The position numbers were made by a program, and so were the translations under genes. The notes below the pieces were generated by a model. The model saw only the letters and a list, made by a program, of their open reading frames with translations. It had not been told where the DNA came from and did no database searches. Shown piece by piece: positions 58,129 through 61,100 of a stretch of DNA of 64,000 bases (positions are counted from its first letter, which is position 1; every line of letters begins with the position of its first letter). Source of the DNA: Undaria pinnatifida (lineage: Eukaryota; Sar; Phaeophyceae; Laminariales; Alariaceae); the NCBI GenBank assembly GCA_012845835.1, contig JABAKD010000010.1:11102311-11166310 (forward strand), written 5' to 3'.

Positions 58129-61100
58129 GTTTTTGCTGGTGTCTTGTGGGATGTGCTTGAAATAGTTTGGTCTCGCGAAATTCTGCCGCCATAAGGCGTT
58201 TTTGTTGTATTCGGTGGGTTACTTGCCGGGTGACGGCGACTGTTGTTGTTGTTTTCGAATTTGTTTTTCGTCGGCGGTATCGATGCGAGACTGGTGTTGT
58301 CGATTGAAAACTTCGAGGTCTCGATGTTATACGTGCCCGCCTATGTTTCTCATATGGCAGACAGCAGTACGCTCGTCTCCTGCAACATTCTTACGCACCC
58401 GCTGAAAATATGGAAGTATTGTTGTTTTGTTTTTGCTATTACAGCACGCTGAAAAACAACACGAACGTATAGTCGTTTAGTGGTTGTGCTGTAATCGTCA
58501 TTGCAGTAGTTCAGTGCAAACTCCGGGTCACAAAGTTAGACCATCTCTGCCGTCCACACACACACCTCACGTACCGATTTTTTGCTGTTGTTTTGTGTCG
58601 CGCATTAGGTTTCTCCCTCTTGAACACTTGCCCGCGTTTTGCGGACAGAGTGCATACTTGGAATTCGCGTGGAACAATTTTTGCGGAGGTGTAAGGATTG
58701 AAACCCCCAACGCTCCTCGACCTGCTGTGTCAAATGACGCTCACTTTCATTCGGCACATTCCCACGCGGTTCACGAAAAACGAAAGAAACAACAACAACT
58801 CATGGTTGTGCGGTCGACGTTAATTTGATACTGATGGAATGCTATAATAGTAGGTTTCGTGTCAGGCGAACGTTAGGCTTTGTGTCAGGCGTCAATTTTT
58901 GCTTTTTTTTTTTCGTGTCCGGGGGGTCGTTGGGTTTACAACCTTCCCCCCTACGTTCGTGAACGTGTGTCAACTCTGTTGCTCAACTTACGCTCGGCTT
59001 TCTCCGCGCGGTTTACGAAGAACGACGACCAAAGGGTGTGTGGTGGCGTGTGGTCAACGTCAATACTCGATTAAAAAAAAACGAAAAAACATGAACCCAC
59101 GATTGTGCGGTCAGCGTTGTGGTGCTGCCTCAAAACTGCAAGCAGTGACCACCACCGCCTATATACCTCCCCCGCACCTACTACTGTGGCAGCTCCCCAT
59201 CCACATTCGCTTACCGCCCGCCTGACGTAACAGCTGGGGTATTATGGACTGGCCTTTACTTGAAGTGGCAGTTGCAGAGCGTGCTACAACCTGCCTACCG
59301 CCGGGGTATTACAAGTATGGATAGGTCTTTACTTGAAGTGGCAGTTGCAGAGCGTGCTACAACCTTCACACGCGAAAAGTTGGAACGATTGTGTTGTTTT
59401 TTCATCAGACGGGGGTGTCTTTGCTGTTGTGAGTGCGACGGGAAGATGCCCTCATCTCAGTATATCATGTTGCAACATTTTTTTTTTTATGCGCACTTAA
59501 TAGTTGCGCATAGAAGCCATGCACACCTACCTATCTTACTCTCGCACTCGTGTGCGGGGTTGACTTGTTGTGCGGTCTGCCAAAGGAAAAGGGTGGAAAG
59601 GTGACCGCTTCACAGCGAAAAAAATGTATGCACCCTTAGAGACCCTTATCGGTTTACATAAGCCATGCACCCTTACCCAAAGTACTGTTTTTTTTTTTGT
59701 TTTTTTTTTTATCCTCCTGCGGATGATGTGAAAAAATAAAGCTTTAGCTCACCACACTTCCACGTATTTTCATGCGCGTCGTGTAACGATTTAACTCAGT
59801 TGCTTTCGCAGCCCAACGCTAGCTGGCGCACCCTTCGGGTCCCATCGTAGGTATAGCGTGAGCTGTCCCTATCAGTGGTCTTCGTTGCAACCCCGGCAGC
59901 GCAAGCTGCCGTTGTATACGGATGCGTGTGTATGTCGACCAGTACTGAATTTTGATTTTTATGTTACACACCCTGATCCCACCCTCTATGATATTTGGGC
60001 TAGGCTAGGTTAGGGCTTAGGCTTCTGGTCGGGTTGGGACCTGGAACCAGGTATATCAGGCCGGTCGCCCCGGTGGCGTATCAGGTTATCTTCGAGCCTG
60101 GTATAGGTCAGTTTCGTGAGTGAATCCACCCGAGTGCATACTCGTATAAATTAGTGGAGACTTTTTCTTGTGCACAAATTGACTTGCGGAAAACGCGAGA
60201 GCGTTAGTTAGCAACATTTCGATGAAAAATCGACGAGCAGTGGGATTGCTGAACCCTGTGCGCGATAAAAATTGAAGGCAAGAACCGGGGGGGGAGAAAG
60301 GGACGACACCTGTGACCACGGCTCGTCCAGAAGCTGGAAAGTAAAAGTGTGCACAAAAAAAAAAAAAAAAAAAAAAGTACGCTGCTACTGCTACTGCTGT
60401 ATTAATAGTAGTACGTTAAATAGGGGTGCATACCATACCAGGTATATATATTTTTTGAACTACGAGTACAGCAGTAATAGTATACCGATAAACCTGGTAC
60501 CAGATCCCAACCCGACTAAGGAGCCTAAGCCCTAACCTAGCCCAAATACCAGGGGGTGGGATCAGAGTGTGTACATATAAAATACAGTTACTTTGGGTAG
60601 GTAGGGGTGCATGGGTTGTGGACTCCGATAAGGGTCGCTGAGGATGTATATATATTTTTTCGCCCCGGAGCGGTCACCTTTTCACCCTTTTCCTTTGGCA
60701 GACCGCACAACAAGTCAACCTTGCACGCGAGTGCGAGAGTAAGATAGGGAGATGCGCATGGCTTATATGCGCACATAGGTGGGCATAGTTTTTTTTTCGA
60801 TCCCAGAGAGATACCTGGTACAACTTATTATTATGTGGTCAGACTGTGAAACAGAGTAAACCAAGCAGTCGCAATTGATCAAGGTAAAGCAAGTGCATTT
60901 GCTAGCGTACCGGGTACGATAACACAACAAAACAAGCCAGACCATAAAATAAGATGAATAAAGTAAAATAAAGAAAACAAAAAGGAAAACTTAGCAGAAC
61001 AAACGACAGGTGTTTCGAAGAATGTGATGCAAGAAGATCAGAAAGGATTTACTGTAAGAAGAACAGCATACGTGCTGAAGAGGAACAGTTGCCTGTTGCA

